The notes: generated by a model not told the origin, from the letters alone. Positions 1 through 11,400 are shown, counted from the stretch's first letter. The stretch is DNA of 64,000 nt from Verrucosispora sp. WMMD573 (GCF_027497175.1 NZ_CP114901.1:2852001-2916000); one strand, 5' to 3'. Program-made: numbers and translations.

Positions 1-1799
1 TCCGGCCTGCGGTGTACCGGGCGCTGCGGGACGTGGTGCTGGTGGCGGACCTGTCCGCCGCCACCGAGGTGGTAAGCGCGAATCCTGAACTGCGGGCGGT
101 CACCCGCGAGGGCGACGTGGTGGGCGCGTACGCGGCGGCCGGCGGGTCGGCGAAGGCACCGAGTTACATCGAGGTGCAGGCGGCTGTCGAGGAGGCCCGG
201 GCCAATCGGCTGGCTGCCGAGCGGACCAGCGCCGAACTGCGGGATCAGCTGGTCGAGGCGCGTGCCGAGGTGGCCACGGCCAAGGAGGCGGTGCAGCACG
301 CCGCGGCGGCCAAGCGGGAGGCGGAGAGCCACCGCAACGCCGCGGCACGGCGGCTCGCCGAGCTGGGTGCCGCCGCCCGATCGGCGAAGGCGGAGACCGA
401 CCGCCTCGGTGAGTCCCGATCGCGCGCCGAGGCGGCCCGGGAACGGGACCTGACCAGCCTGGCCGAACTGGAGGAGCGACTGCGGTTGGCCGAGGCCACC
501 CCGCTCGACGCGGAACCCTCCACTGAGGAACGTGACCAGTTCGCCGCCATGGTGCCGCAGGCCCGACAGAACGAGATGGAGGTCCGGCTCGCGGTGCGTA
601 CCGCCGAGGAGCGGGTCGCCTCGATCGCCGGACGGGCCGACTCGCTGCGCCGGCAGGCCGGTGCCGAGCGGGCGGCCCGGGAACGGGCGGCGGCCCGGCG
701 CGCGGCGCGCACCCGGGGCGCCGCCATCGCCCGCGCGGTGGCCGGTGGCGCGCGGACGGCGTTGACCCAGCTGACCAGCAGCATCGCGCGGGCCGAGGAG
801 CACCGCGACGCGGTGGCGCGGGAACGGGCCACCCGCGAGGCGGAGCTACAGGAGGTGCGGGCCGCCGCGAAGAGGTTCGGTGCGGAGCTGGAGCGGCTCA
901 CCAGCCAGGTGCACCGGGACGAGGTCGCCCGGGCCGAGCAGCGGTTGCGCATCGAGCAGTTGGAGGCCAAGGCCGCCGAGGACTTCGGCCTGACGGTCGA
1001 GGCCCTGGTCGCCGAGTACGGCCCGAGTCAGCTGGTGCCGCCCACCGAGGCCGAGGTGGCCGCCGCCGAGCGGGACGACCTGCCGGTGCCCGAGCCGGTC
1101 CGCTACGAACGCCCGGTGCAGGAGAAGCGGGCCGCCAAGGCCGAACGGGAACTGGCCCTGCTGGGCAAGGTCAACCCGCTCGCCCTGGAGGAGTTCGCGG
1201 CGCTGGAGGAGCGGTACAAGTTCCTCTCCGAGCAGTTGGAGGACCTCAAGGCGACCCGCCGGGACCTGCTCACCGTGGTCAAGGACGTCGACGAGCGGAT
1301 TCTGGAGGTCTTCGCCAGCGCCTTCGCCGACACCGCCCGGGAGTTCGAGCAGGTCTTCACCGTGCTGTTCCCCGGTGGCGAGGGCCGGCTGATCCTCACC
1401 GACCCGGACGACCTGCTGACCACCGGCGTCGAGGTCGAGGCCCGCCCGCCGGGCAAGAAGATCAAACGGCTGTCGTTGCTCTCCGGCGGCGAGCGGTCGC
1501 TGACCGCCGTGGCGATGCTGGTGGCGATCTTCCGCGCCCGGCCGAGCCCGTTCTACATCATGGATGAGGTGGAGGCGGCCCTCGACGACGTGAACCTGGG
1601 CCGGCTGATCACCCTGCTGGCTCAGCTGCGGGAGAAGAGCCAGCTGATCGTCATCACGCACCAGAAGCGGACGATGGAGATCGCTGACGCGCTCTACGGT
1701 GTGACCATGCGCGGCGGAGTGACCCAGGTGATCAGTCAACGGCTCAACCGGGCCGACGGGGATGACGAGCGGCAGGGCCGCGGCGAGGAGAACGGGTAG
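1..1799 (+). CDS. smc: Chromosome partition protein SMC, C-terminal half (5' truncated by window edge)
   Basis: The reading frame is open from the first bases, so the start lies upstream. The visible ~599 residues begin in the end of the SMC hinge (about residues 1-50), continue through a long Ala/Arg/Glu-rich coiled coil (about 55-420) and finish in the C-terminal ABC-type head. The head shows the signature LSGGE (around nt 1478-1495), the Walker B stretch FYIMDEVEAALDD (around 1551-1590) and an H-loop ITHQKRTME. With the N-terminal head this would form the ATPase that organises chromosomes with ScpA/ScpB. The stop codon overlaps the next start by one base, implying co-translation with the HAD gene. 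Confidence 0.97.
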   Translation, partial: RPAVYRALRDVVLVADLSAATEVVSANPELRAVTREGDVVGAYAAAGGSAKAPSYIEVQAAVEEARANRLAAERTSAELRDQLVEARAEVATAKEAVQHAAAAKREAESHRNAAARRLAELGAAARSAKAETDRLGESRSRAEAARERDLTSLAELEERLRLAEATPLDAEPSTEERDQFAAMVPQARQNEMEVRLAVRTAEERVASIAGRADSLRRQAGAERAARERAAARRAARTRGAAIARAVAGGARTALTQLTSSIARAEEHRDAVARERATREAELQEVRAAAKRFGAELERLTSQVHRDEVARAEQRLRIEQLEAKAAEDFGLTVEALVAEYGPSQLVPPTEAEVAAAERDDLPVPEPVRYERPVQEKRAAKAERELALLGKVNPLALEEFAALEERYKFLSEQLEDLKATRRDLLTVVKDVDERILEVFASAFADTAREFEQVFTVLFPGGEGRLILTDPDDLLTTGVEVEARPPGKKIKRLSLLSGGERSLTAVAMLVAIFRARPSPFYIMDEVEAALDDVNLGRLITLLAQLREKSQLIVITHQKRTMEIADALYGVTMRGGVTQVISQRLNRADGDDERQGRGEENG

Positions 1800-2419
1800 T
1801 GGCTCGGGAACGCGCGACGGCGCTCCTGGTGGACTTCGACGGTGTGCTTCGGCGCTGGGACCCGGCGGTCGCCGCCGCCGTCGAGCGGGAGTACGGCCTT
1901 TCCGCCGGTGTGCTCGGCGAGATCGCCATGCAGTGGGGGCGGTTGCAACCGGTGCTGACCGGCCAGGTCAGCCACGCCGACTGGATGACAAGCGTGGCCG
2001 ACGCGCTCACGCCGTCCGTGGGTGACCCCGAGCGGGCGCGGGCGGCGGTGGCGCAGTGGCAGCGTTATCGCGGTGAGGTCGACCCGGAGGTGCTGGCGTT
2101 CGTCCGTGCGGCGAGGGCCGCCGGCATCCGGGTCGGGCTCGGCACCAACGCCACCGACCTGCTCGACGCCGACCTGGCCGCGTTGGGCCTCACCGGCGAG
2201 CTGGACGTGGTGGTCAACTCCTCGGCCATCGGGGTGCACAAGCCGGCACCCGAGTATTTCCAGGCCGCCTGCGCGGCGCTGGACACGCCGCCGGCCCGGG
2301 TGCTCTTCGTCGACGACGAGGACCGGGCGATCAGTGGGGCCCGGGCCGCCGGGCTGTCGGCGTACCGCTGGAATGGTCCGGCCGACCTGCGCTACCTGCG
2401 CGCCGCCCTGGCCGGCTGA
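1799..2419 (+). CDS. HAD-superfamily hydrolase
   Basis: This 206-residue protein is a haloacid dehalogenase-like phosphatase. Motif I is DFDGVLRRWDP (nucleophile Asp12 and Asp14), motif II is the Thr/Asn in GTNATD, the motif III Lys lies in HKPAPEYF, and motif IV is VDDED. The helical segment between motifs I and II is a small C1-type cap. The GTG start shares its first base with the smc stop codon. The substrate cannot be read from sequence; related proteins hydrolyse small phosphorylated metabolites. It probably rides on the smc transcript. Confidence 0.85.
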   Translation: MARERATALLVDFDGVLRRWDPAVAAAVEREYGLSAGVLGEIAMQWGRLQPVLTGQVSHADWMTSVADALTPSVGDPERARAAVAQWQRYRGEVDPEVLAFVRAARAAGIRVGLGTNATDLLDADLAALGLTGELDVVVNSSAIGVHKPAPEYFQAACAALDTPPARVLFVDDEDRAISGARAAGLSAYRWNGPADLRYLRAALAG

Positions 2420-2431
2420 GCCAACACCGAC

Positions 2432-2457
2432 CCCGGGCGCTCCTTTGCGCGCCCGGG
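2432..2457 (+). terminator. GC-rich hairpin after smc/HAD
   Basis: Arms CCCGGGCGC (2432-2440) and GCGCCCGGG (2449-2457) are perfect complements around an 8-base loop. There is no clear U tract, as is common in actinobacteria. It sits 12 bases after the HAD stop and before the convergent DinB gene, so it may serve both strands. Confidence 0.6.
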
Positions 2458-2533
2458 TCGCGGCAAGCCGGGGTGCCCCGCCGACGGGTTACCGCGACGT
2501 GCCGCCACCGGTGCCGACCAGTCACGCTCTCCG

Positions 2534-3055
2534 TCACTCGCCGACGACGCCGTCGATGCGCTCGCGAATCAGGTCGGCGTGCCCGTTGTGCCGGGCGTAC
2601 TCCTCGATCATGTGGACGTAGACCCAGCGCAGGTTGAACGTGCGCTGTTTCGGACCCACCTCGGTGAACGTCTCGTCCAGCGACCGTCCGATGACGGCGG
2701 CGCGGGCCAGCGCCACCTCGCGGTGGAAGGTGGCGAAGTCCGCCTCGGCGTCGGCGGCACTGACGTCGAGGTCGGCGTCCGGATCGTCGGGCGTGTAGTA
2801 GGGGTAGTCCACCTGCTCACCGGCGACGTTCTCCCGGAACCACCAGGCCTCCACCTCGGCCAGATGCCGGACCAGCCCGAGCAGGGTGAGGCCGGACGGT
2901 GCCACGCTGGCCGTGCGCAACTGCTCGGCGGTGAGGTTGGCACACTTGAGCAGGAGGGTCTGCCGGTGCCAGTCCAGCCAGCCCGCCAGCATGGTGCGCT
3001 CGTCGCCGACGTAGGGCTCGGGGGTGCGGTCGATCGCCGGTGCTGTCCAAGTCAT
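2534..3055 (-). CDS. DinB/DUF664-family protein
   Basis: This 173-residue protein is of the four-helix-bundle DinB-like type (DUF664). Candidate metal ligands are spaced His residues in HRQTLLL, RHLAEVEAWW and EEYARHNGHAD. In actinobacteria some members of this superfamily are mycothiol-dependent transferases or hydrolases; the specific activity here is unknown. The frame extends upstream, but the start is placed at the ATG giving MTWTAPAIDRTPEP, because the upstream extension is low-complexity and family homology begins here. It is convergent with the HAD gene and followed upstream by the PhoD-like gene. Confidence 0.8.
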   Translation of the reverse strand: MTWTAPAIDRTPEPYVGDERTMLAGWLDWHRQTLLLKCANLTAEQLRTASVAPSGLTLLGLVRHLAEVEAWWFRENVAGEQVDYPYYTPDDPDADLDVSAADAEADFATFHREVALARAAVIGRSLDETFTEVGPKQRTFNLRWVYVHMIEEYARHNGHADLIRERIDGVVGE

Positions 3056-3107
3056 CCGGAGATTCTGGCCCGGATGTCTGACAACCTGCGACAGGTTTGT
3101 GGTGCGC

Positions 3108-4817
3108 TCAGCGGCCGTCGGTGAGCCGCTGCCGGGCGACCTCGTGCAGGTGACCGTCGCCGGTGGTGCCCTCGATGACCACCTCGGCCCCACGGCCGGC
3201 GTGGGTGAGCGTCGCCACCGCGTTGCCGAAATACGGCCCGGCCAGCCTGCGCCACTTGACCAGCGGGCGGCGGACCCCGGCGGTGCGGGCCAGGGCACGG
3301 GCCGCCCCGGCCGGCCCCCGCGCCCAGCCGAGCCGCATCAGCGGTCGCATCCCGGCCGGCACCTGGTTGTGGATCGGCGAGCAGGTGAGCTGGTGCACCG
3401 GTGTACGCACACCAGGGTCGGTGAACCTGACTCTCGCCACGTACGAGTGGTGCACGTCGCCGGAGAGCACGCTTATCGACGCCGGTGGCGGGTACGCCGG
3501 CCCGGCGCCCTTGCGGTCGTCGGGCGCGCCGGGTGCGCCGGCGCCGATGCGGGCGAACAGCTCCGCCAGCGCGTCGAACGAGCGGCGGAACGCGGCCCAG
3601 TGCTCCAGATCCAGCGCGCGGCGCAACCGTTCGCCCAGCCCGGCCACCCAGCGCCGGGGCGAGTCGGCAAGCTTCTCGTTCCATGTCTCGACGTGATGGA
3701 TGCCGGGCGGCAACAGCCAGGGCAGCGACGAGCCGACCACGAGGTGGTCGTAGCCACCGTGGGCCCGGTCGACGAACCACGACCACTCCCCGGGCGGCAG
3801 CATCGCCCGCCGACCGGGTAGCAGCACCCGGCTGCACCGGTTGTCCAACATCACCAGCCGGGTGCGCCCCAGGTCGAGCGCGTAGCTCCACTGGTACTGC
3901 ACCGCCCGCCAGCGCTCGGTGTCGTGGGCCAGGTCGGCCTCGGTGTCGACCCGCGCGCCGAACTCCCGCAGCACGCCGGTGGCGTCCTCCGCCGCGCTCA
4001 CCTTGGCGAAGACCGGGTCCGCGGCGATCTCGTCCGGCGAGAGGTTGCCCAGGTGCTGGTAGACCCAGTAGGAAGCCAACCCACTGGCGATCCGCTCGGC
4101 CCACCACGGCTCTTCGCGCATCTCGGCGCGCCAGGAGGCCGAGGTGTTCCAGTCGTCGATGATCTCGTGATCGTCGAAGATCATCACGCTCGGCACGGTG
4201 GAGAGCAGCCAGCGGATCTCCGGGTCGCGCCACGACTCCAGGTAGAGCTTGGTGTACTCGTCGAAGCTGACCACCTGGTCCTTAGGCGCACCCTCCGGAC
4301 GTCGCCGGCGGCGGCGCAGCAGGCGCTTCACAGTCGGCGAGGTCTCGTCGGCGTAGACCTGGTCACCGAGCAGCAGCAGCAGGTCGGGCAGGGCGGCCGG
4401 GTCCGGATCGGCCATCACCCGCCGGGCGTACGCGTCGAGCGCGTCCGGCGGCAACTTCCGGGTGGTCGCGTGCTGGGTGGTCTCCCGGCAGGAACCGAAG
4501 AGCAGCCGGACCGGCTGGTCCCGGTCGTCGTCGGCCCGGGTGCGGATGACGCTGGGCGGGAAACGACTATCCGGCTGCGGCCAGGCCACCTCGTCGTCGA
4601 TCAACACCTCGTACGGCGTCGTGCTGTCCGGGGTGAGCCCGTCGACCACCACCAGCGCGTAGTGGTGGTCGTACGCGCTGAAGGTGGGGGCGGTGCCGGT
4701 GCCGCCGGCGGCCGTGCGGACGGTGACCACCGCCGGCGTCGTGGTCTCCACCCAGACGGTGGCCCGAGTGCCGACGACCCGGCGCAGCAGGGGGCCGATG
4801 AGCAGCTCGGCGGGCAT
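3108..4817 (-). CDS. PhoD-like metallophosphoesterase
   Basis: At 569 residues this matches PhoD-type alkaline phosphatases/phosphodiesterases. An N-terminal beta domain (about 1-100) precedes the catalytic core with metal-binding motifs LLFGSCRE, LLGDQVYADE, FDDHEIIDDWN and SGDVHHSYVA. Unlike classical secreted PhoD there is no Tat or Sec signal at the N-terminus (it starts MPAELLIGPLLRR), so it is predicted to be cytoplasmic. A GGAGGT ribosome site precedes the ATG. It is divergent from ftsY across about 185 bp. The natural substrate is not evident. Confidence 0.88.
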   Translation of the reverse strand: MPAELLIGPLLRRVVGTRATVWVETTTPAVVTVRTAAGGTGTAPTFSAYDHHYALVVVDGLTPDSTTPYEVLIDDEVAWPQPDSRFPPSVIRTRADDDRDQPVRLLFGSCRETTQHATTRKLPPDALDAYARRVMADPDPAALPDLLLLLGDQVYADETSPTVKRLLRRRRRRPEGAPKDQVVSFDEYTKLYLESWRDPEIRWLLSTVPSVMIFDDHEIIDDWNTSASWRAEMREEPWWAERIASGLASYWVYQHLGNLSPDEIAADPVFAKVSAAEDATGVLREFGARVDTEADLAHDTERWRAVQYQWSYALDLGRTRLVMLDNRCSRVLLPGRRAMLPPGEWSWFVDRAHGGYDHLVVGSSLPWLLPPGIHHVETWNEKLADSPRRWVAGLGERLRRALDLEHWAAFRRSFDALAELFARIGAGAPGAPDDRKGAGPAYPPPASISVLSGDVHHSYVARVRFTDPGVRTPVHQLTCSPIHNQVPAGMRPLMRLGWARGPAGAARALARTAGVRRPLVKWRRLAGPYFGNAVATLTHAGRGAEVVIEGTTGDGHLHEVARQRLTDGR

Positions 4818-5003
4818 ACGGGACCTCCAGACGAGAGAACTTCATCCTTTACTACCCGGCCGGCGGCGCACCACTGCCAACTGTGGCCGAGACTACCGCC
4901 GCTTGCTGGGCCGACGCCGGGAGCGGTCGGGCGCCAGGGAACTGCCGAGCCCGGCGGGAGCGGTGGCTGAGACGTGATCGCCGGCATCTGACAGGATTCC
5001 GGC

Positions 5004-6188
5004 ATGACGGAATACCTCCTCATCGCTCTCGCCCTGCTCGGTCTGCTGATCCTCGGCGGCATCGGGCTGGTCGTGCCGCGGCTGCGTCGACGGCCGCAGC
5101 CGCCGTTGCCGCGTACGGAGGTCGACACCCGGGCGGAGGAGGACCTCGCCGGTCCGCCGGTGCAGGCACCGGAGGCCGATCTGTCCACAGGTGTCCTGGT
5201 CGAGCCGCCGATCGAGGCGCCGGCACCGACCGTCGAGGTGCCCGAGCCGACCGCCGGCCGGCTGGTGCGGCTGCGTTCCCGGCTGTCGCGATCGCAGAAC
5301 GTGTTCGGCAAGGGCCTGCTCGGCCTACTGAGCCGGGACCGGCTCGACGAGGACGTCTGGGAGGAGATCGAGGACAGCCTGATCACCGCCGACGTGGGCG
5401 TCGACGCCACCCGGGAGATCGTCGACCGGCTACGGGAGCGCACCCGGGTGCTGGGTACCCGGTCGGTCGCCGAGCTGCGCGCCCTGCTCGCCGCCGAGCT
5501 GGTCAACGCGCTCGACCCGGGGCTGGACCGGTCGCTGCACACCGCCCCGAAGGAGGGCGTGCCGGCGGTGCTGCTCGTGGTCGGGGTCAACGGCGCGGGC
5601 AAGACCACCACCTGCGGCAAGATCGCCCGGGTGCTCATCGCCGACGGCCGCAGCGTGCTGCTCGGCGCCGCCGACACCTTCCGGGCCGCCGCCGCCGACC
5701 AGTTGCAGACCTGGGCCGGGCGGGTGGGGGCCGAGACCGTCCGGGGTCCGGAGGGTGCCGACCCGGCCAGCGTCGCCTTCGACGCGGTCAAGCGCGGCAT
5801 CGAGACCGGGGTGGACACGGTTCTCGTCGACACCGCCGGCCGGTTGCAGAACAAGATCGGCCTGATGGACGAGCTGGGCAAGGTCAAGCGGGTGGTGGAG
5901 AAGCACGGCCCGATCGACGAGACACTGCTCGTGCTCGACGCCACCACCGGTCAGAACGGGCTGGAGCAGGCGCGCGTCTTCACCGAGGTGGTGAACGTCA
6001 CCGGTGTGGTGCTGACCAAGCTCGACGGCACCGCCAAGGGGGGCATCGTCATCGCCGTGCAGCGCAAGCTCGGCATCCCGGTGAAGCTTGTCGGCCTCGG
6101 CGAGGGCCCGGACGACCTCGCGCCCTTCGACCCGGCGCAGTTCGTCGACGCCCTGCTGGGTACCGAGTCCTCCGGTCAGACCGCGTAA
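5004..6188 (+). CDS. ftsY: Signal recognition particle receptor FtsY
   Basis: This 394-residue SRP receptor GTPase docks ribosome-SRP complexes to SecYEG. The N-terminus carries a membrane segment (about 4-25) followed by a charged, Pro/Glu-rich A domain. The NG domain holds the G1 motif GVNGAGKTTT, the insertion-box segment DTFRAAAADQLQ, DTAGRLQ and the guanine-specificity motif TKLDGTAKGG. An N-terminal transmembrane anchor on FtsY is typical of actinobacteria. Its partner Ffh is encoded 5.4 kb downstream. The ATG at 5004 directly precedes the hydrophobic segment. Confidence 0.97.
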   Translation: MTEYLLIALALLGLLILGGIGLVVPRLRRRPQPPLPRTEVDTRAEEDLAGPPVQAPEADLSTGVLVEPPIEAPAPTVEVPEPTAGRLVRLRSRLSRSQNVFGKGLLGLLSRDRLDEDVWEEIEDSLITADVGVDATREIVDRLRERTRVLGTRSVAELRALLAAELVNALDPGLDRSLHTAPKEGVPAVLLVVGVNGAGKTTTCGKIARVLIADGRSVLLGAADTFRAAAADQLQTWAGRVGAETVRGPEGADPASVAFDAVKRGIETGVDTVLVDTAGRLQNKIGLMDELGKVKRVVEKHGPIDETLLVLDATTGQNGLEQARVFTEVVNVTGVVLTKLDGTAKGGIVIAVQRKLGIPVKLVGLGEGPDDLAPFDPAQFVDALLGTESSGQTA

Positions 6189-6194
6189 CCTCGG

Positions 6195-7058
6195 GTGACC
6201 AGAGACGATCGCGCGTACGCGGGCTGGCGCGACCCGAGCCACCCGTCGCAGCGCCTCGGGAGACCGTACGTGACCTCGCAGGAGATCCCGCTGCACGGCG
6301 GGAACGTGAGCACCGTGGTGCGGGTCGGTGACACGGTGCGGCGCAACGCCGGGCCGTGGACCCCGTCGGTGCACGCCCTGCTGCGTCACCTGGAGTACGT
6401 CGGGTTCACCGGTGCCCCCCGTGCCCTCGGCATGGACGAGCGCAACCGGGAGGTGCTGTCGTACCTGGAGGGGGAGTGCGGGGAGTACCCGCTGGCTCCG
6501 CACTGGGTCACCGACGAGGCCCTGGTCACCGTCGCCACCATGCTGCGGATGTTCCACGACGCGCAGTACGGTTTCGTGCCGCCGCCGCAGGCGGTGTGGC
6601 GCTCGTTCGGTCCGCCGCCGCCGGACACCGAGGTCATCTGCCATCACGACGCGGCACCGCACAACGTGATCTGGCGGCCGGACGGCACCCTCGGGCTGAT
6701 CGATTTCGATCTCGCCTCGCCCGGTGCCCGGATCTACGACGTGGCGTACGCCGCGTGGACCTGGGTGCCGATCTTCTCCGACCGGGACTCCATCACCCTC
6801 GGCTGGAAGCGCCCCGACCGGCCGCGCCGGTTGCGGCTCTTCGCCGACGCGTACGGGCTCATCCCGCGCGACCGGCACCGGCTGATCCGGACCATCCGCA
6901 AGCGGATCGTCGACCACGTCGAGGGCATCCGCCGGATGGCCGCGGCGGGGGAGCCGGCCTTCGTCCGGATCGTGCACAAGGGCCACCTGCGCCGGCCGAT
7001 GCGGGATCTGCGGTTGCTCGACTACGAGCGACACGCCCTCGAACACGCCCTGCGTTGA
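6195..7058 (+). CDS. APH-family phosphotransferase
   Basis: This 287-residue protein has the aminoglycoside phosphotransferase/choline kinase-like fold. The catalytic loop is CHHDAAPHNVIW (HxDxxxxN) and the metal-binding motif is LIDFDLASPG, in the usual order and spacing. It starts with GTG six bases after the ftsY stop; an internal GTG at 6270 is an alternative start. The substrate is unknown, and many actinobacterial members act on small metabolites, so a resistance role should not be assumed. Confidence 0.82.
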   Translation: MTRDDRAYAGWRDPSHPSQRLGRPYVTSQEIPLHGGNVSTVVRVGDTVRRNAGPWTPSVHALLRHLEYVGFTGAPRALGMDERNREVLSYLEGECGEYPLAPHWVTDEALVTVATMLRMFHDAQYGFVPPPQAVWRSFGPPPPDTEVICHHDAAPHNVIWRPDGTLGLIDFDLASPGARIYDVAYAAWTWVPIFSDRDSITLGWKRPDRPRRLRLFADAYGLIPRDRHRLIRTIRKRIVDHVEGIRRMAAAGEPAFVRIVHKGHLRRPMRDLRLLDYERHALEHALR

Positions 7059-7073
7059 GCGGGCGCGCGGGGT

Positions 7074-7100
7074 CTCCCGACGGTCTCTGGGCCGTCGGGG
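7074..7100 (+). terminator. Hairpin after the phosphotransferase gene
   Basis: CCCGACGG (7076-7083) pairs with CCGTCGGG (7092-7099) around an 8-base loop, shortly after the stop at 7058. A run of G follows and no U tract is present. It separates the ftsY unit from the nitrogen operon. Confidence 0.5.
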
Positions 7101-7161
7101 GGATAGACCGGCACCAAACGGCCGATCCGTCCCCGTCGAAGCGCTGACGTGTGCGTCTTTC

Positions 7162-7198
7162 TTCACACGTCCGAAACAAGCCGTCACGGTTCGGAAAC
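7162..7198 (+). promoter_or_regulatory. Tandem GlnR-type operator upstream of amt
   Basis: The order is TTCAC-N6-GAAAC (7162-7177) then GTCAC-N6-GAAAC (7183-7198), with five bases between the pairs. This matches the actinobacterial GlnR consensus of alternating gTnAc and GaAAc half-sites, as known for amtB-glnK promoters in Streptomyces. It lies about 115 bp ahead of amt. The inferred role is nitrogen-dependent activation of amt-glnK-glnD by GlnR. Confidence 0.75.
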
Positions 7199-7311
7199 CA
7201 GCCGGGGACCCTGGGTGAAACAGCGGACTACCAGGCTTCCGCGCAACCGGCGTACGGGCGATGCTGCGCGGTGCCGGGAGGGAGGGAGAAAACAACCCGA
7301 GAGGAGGCAGC

Positions 7312-9001
<1,690 letters not shown>

Positions 9002-9012
9002 GGCGATGATCG

Positions 9013-11391
9013 ATGACCTCGTTGACCAGTAGGACAGCCTCGGAACTCCCCGGTAGCGCTGACCTCCTGGTCAACGAGGTCGTCGGCGCACCGGCCGGGG
9101 TCGGCGCGACGGCGCGTCGGGCCCGGGCCGACGCGTACGACGCCTGGCTGGCCCGGCTGCTGCCGGACCGGCCGGGCGTCGCGCTGCTCGCGGTGGGCGG
9201 GCTGGGCCGGCGGCAGTGTGCTCCCTACGCCGACCTGGACCTGGTGCTGGTGCACGCCGGGGTGCCCGGTATCGACGAACTGGCCGCCGCCCTCTGGTAT
9301 CCGATCTGGGACGCCGGGCTGCGGCTGGACCACTCGGTCCGGACGGTCGCCGAGGCGCTGTCGGTCGCCCAGGACGACGTCAAGGTGGCCCTCGGGCTGC
9401 TCGACGCCCGGCTCGTCGCCGGTGACCCGGACCTCGCGGACACGCTGGCGGGTAGCGCGACCGACCACTGGCGGCGCACCGCGGTCCGCCAACTCGCGCC
9501 GCTGCGGGAGAGCACCGCCGCCCGCTGGCAGGCCCACGGCGAACTGGCCCACCTGTTGGAGGGCGACCTGAAGGAGGCGGCCGGGGGACTGCGTGACGTC
9601 GGCATCCTGCGGGCCATCGCCACCGCCGGGATCACCGACGCGCTACGACCCGCCGTGCACGCCGCACACCTGCGGCTGCTGGACACCCGGGACGCGTTGC
9701 ACCAGCAGGTCGGCCGCCGCGTCGACCGGCTGCTCGCCCAGGAACGCGACGGGGTGGCTGCCCTGCTCGGTCTGCGCCGGACGCCATCCGGCGCCGACGT
9801 CGGCCAGCCGAACGCGGTGCCGCCGCAGCCGGCCGGCACGTCACCGGACCAGCGGTCCGACCCCACGTCGCGGGCCGAGGACGGCGACGGCGACACCCTG
9901 CTGCGTCGGGTCGCCGGTGACGCCCGGACCATCAGTCACGCCCTGGACGACGCCTTCCGCGCCGCCGACCGGCTGCGCTCCGGTCGTCGGCGGGGTGCCG
10001 ACGGCAGGCCGCTGCGCCGCCCGGTCGCCCGGGACGTGGTCGAGCACGACGGCGAACTGGTGCTGGCCCGCACCGCCATCGGTGCCCGCCCCGACGCCAG
10101 CCTGTCGCTGCGGGTGGCCGCCGCCGCGGCGACCACCGGGCTGCCGATCGCCCGGGCCACCTGCGAATGGCTGGCCGCGTACTGCCCACCGCTGCCGACA
10201 CCCTGGCCGGCCGAGGGCCGCGCCGCCCTGACCACGCTGCTCGGTGCCGGGGCCGGCATGATCCCGGCCTGGGAGACCTGCGATCGGTACGGGCTGATCG
10301 ACGGATGGCTGCCGGAGTGGACCCGGCTGCGCAGCCTGCCCCAGCACAACCCGGTGCACCGGTTCACCCTGGACCGGCACCTGGTACAGACGGCCGCCGA
10401 GGCCAGCCGGCACACCCGCGACGTGGATCGTCCCGACCTGCTTCTGCTCGGGGCGCTGCTGCACGACGTCGGCAAGGGGCTCCCCGGTGACCACAGCGTG
10501 GTGGGTGCGCCGATCGCCGCGGGAATCGCGACCCGGATCGGCCTGCCGGCCGCCGAGGCGACGCTGATTGGCACGCTGGTCCGGCTGCACCTGGTACTGC
10601 CCGAGGTGGCCACCCGGCGGGATCTGTCCGACCCGGTCACCATCGCCCGGGTGGCCGAGTCGGTAGGCGACGTCACCACCCTCGACCTGCTGTACGCGCT
10701 GGTGCGCGCCGACGCCGCCGCCACCGGCCCGGCGGCCTGGTCGGACTGGAAGGGCCGGCTGGTCGCCGAGCTGGTCGCCCGGGTCCGCACCACCCTCGAC
10801 ACGGGCGACGTACCCGCTCCGCCGGCACCGGACCCGGCGCTGGTGGCCGGGCCACTGCCGGTCGTACACCTGACCGGAGACCGGGTGGCGGTGGCCGCGG
10901 CCGATCGTCGGGGCCTGCTCGCGACGGTGGCCGGCTGCCTGGCCCTGCACCGGCTGGAAGTGCTCGCCGCGGACGCCTCGACGGTGGACGGGCGGGCTCT
11001 GGTGCAGTGCCGGGTGCAGCCGCGCTACGGACTGGCCCCGGATCCGGTGGCGTTGAGCGCCGACCTGCGCCGTGCGGTGCGCGGTGACGTGTCGGTGACC
11101 CAGCGGCTACGCGGTCGGGCCCTGGCCGCGCGGGGGGCCGGGGCCCAACCGCGGGTGGTGTGGCACCGGGACGCCGCCACCGATGCGGTGCTGCTGGAAC
11201 TGCGGGCCGCCGACGCCGCCGGCCTGCTCTACCGGGTGACAAGTGCGCTCGACGTGGCCGGCGCCCAGGTCCGCGCGGCCCGGATCGCCACGCTCGGCGG
11301 CGACGTGGTCGATGCCTTCTACCTGGTCGGCGGCTGGCCTCCGGAGGAGGAACGGGCCCGCCTGGAGGCGGCCGTCCTCGCCGCCGTGTAA
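9013..11391 (+). CDS. glnD: [Protein-PII] nucleotidyltransferase GlnD
   Basis: This 792-residue bifunctional PII-modifying enzyme starts 11 bases after glnK. Domain order: a nucleotidyltransferase domain with GGLGRRQ and YADLDLVLVH (about 60-80), a helical linker, an HD phosphohydrolase domain with LLHDVGKGLPGDHS (about residue 480), and two C-terminal ACT domains (about 620-690 and 710-790). In actinobacteria the homologue adenylylates GlnK. The segment around residues 255-300 (RRTPSGADVGQPN onward) is a low-complexity insertion. It should be controlled with amt from the GlnR operator. Confidence 0.95.
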   Translation: MTSLTSRTASELPGSADLLVNEVVGAPAGVGATARRARADAYDAWLARLLPDRPGVALLAVGGLGRRQCAPYADLDLVLVHAGVPGIDELAAALWYPIWDAGLRLDHSVRTVAEALSVAQDDVKVALGLLDARLVAGDPDLADTLAGSATDHWRRTAVRQLAPLRESTAARWQAHGELAHLLEGDLKEAAGGLRDVGILRAIATAGITDALRPAVHAAHLRLLDTRDALHQQVGRRVDRLLAQERDGVAALLGLRRTPSGADVGQPNAVPPQPAGTSPDQRSDPTSRAEDGDGDTLLRRVAGDARTISHALDDAFRAADRLRSGRRRGADGRPLRRPVARDVVEHDGELVLARTAIGARPDASLSLRVAAAAATTGLPIARATCEWLAAYCPPLPTPWPAEGRAALTTLLGAGAGMIPAWETCDRYGLIDGWLPEWTRLRSLPQHNPVHRFTLDRHLVQTAAEASRHTRDVDRPDLLLLGALLHDVGKGLPGDHSVVGAPIAAGIATRIGLPAAEATLIGTLVRLHLVLPEVATRRDLSDPVTIARVAESVGDVTTLDLLYALVRADAAATGPAAWSDWKGRLVAELVARVRTTLDTGDVPAPPAPDPALVAGPLPVVHLTGDRVAVAAADRRGLLATVAGCLALHRLEVLAADASTVDGRALVQCRVQPRYGLAPDPVALSADLRRAVRGDVSVTQRLRGRALAARGAGAQPRVVWHRDAATDAVLLELRAADAAGLLYRVTSALDVAGAQVRAARIATLGGDVVDAFYLVGGWPPEEERARLEAAVLAAV

Positions 11392-11400
11392 TCCGCCCGG

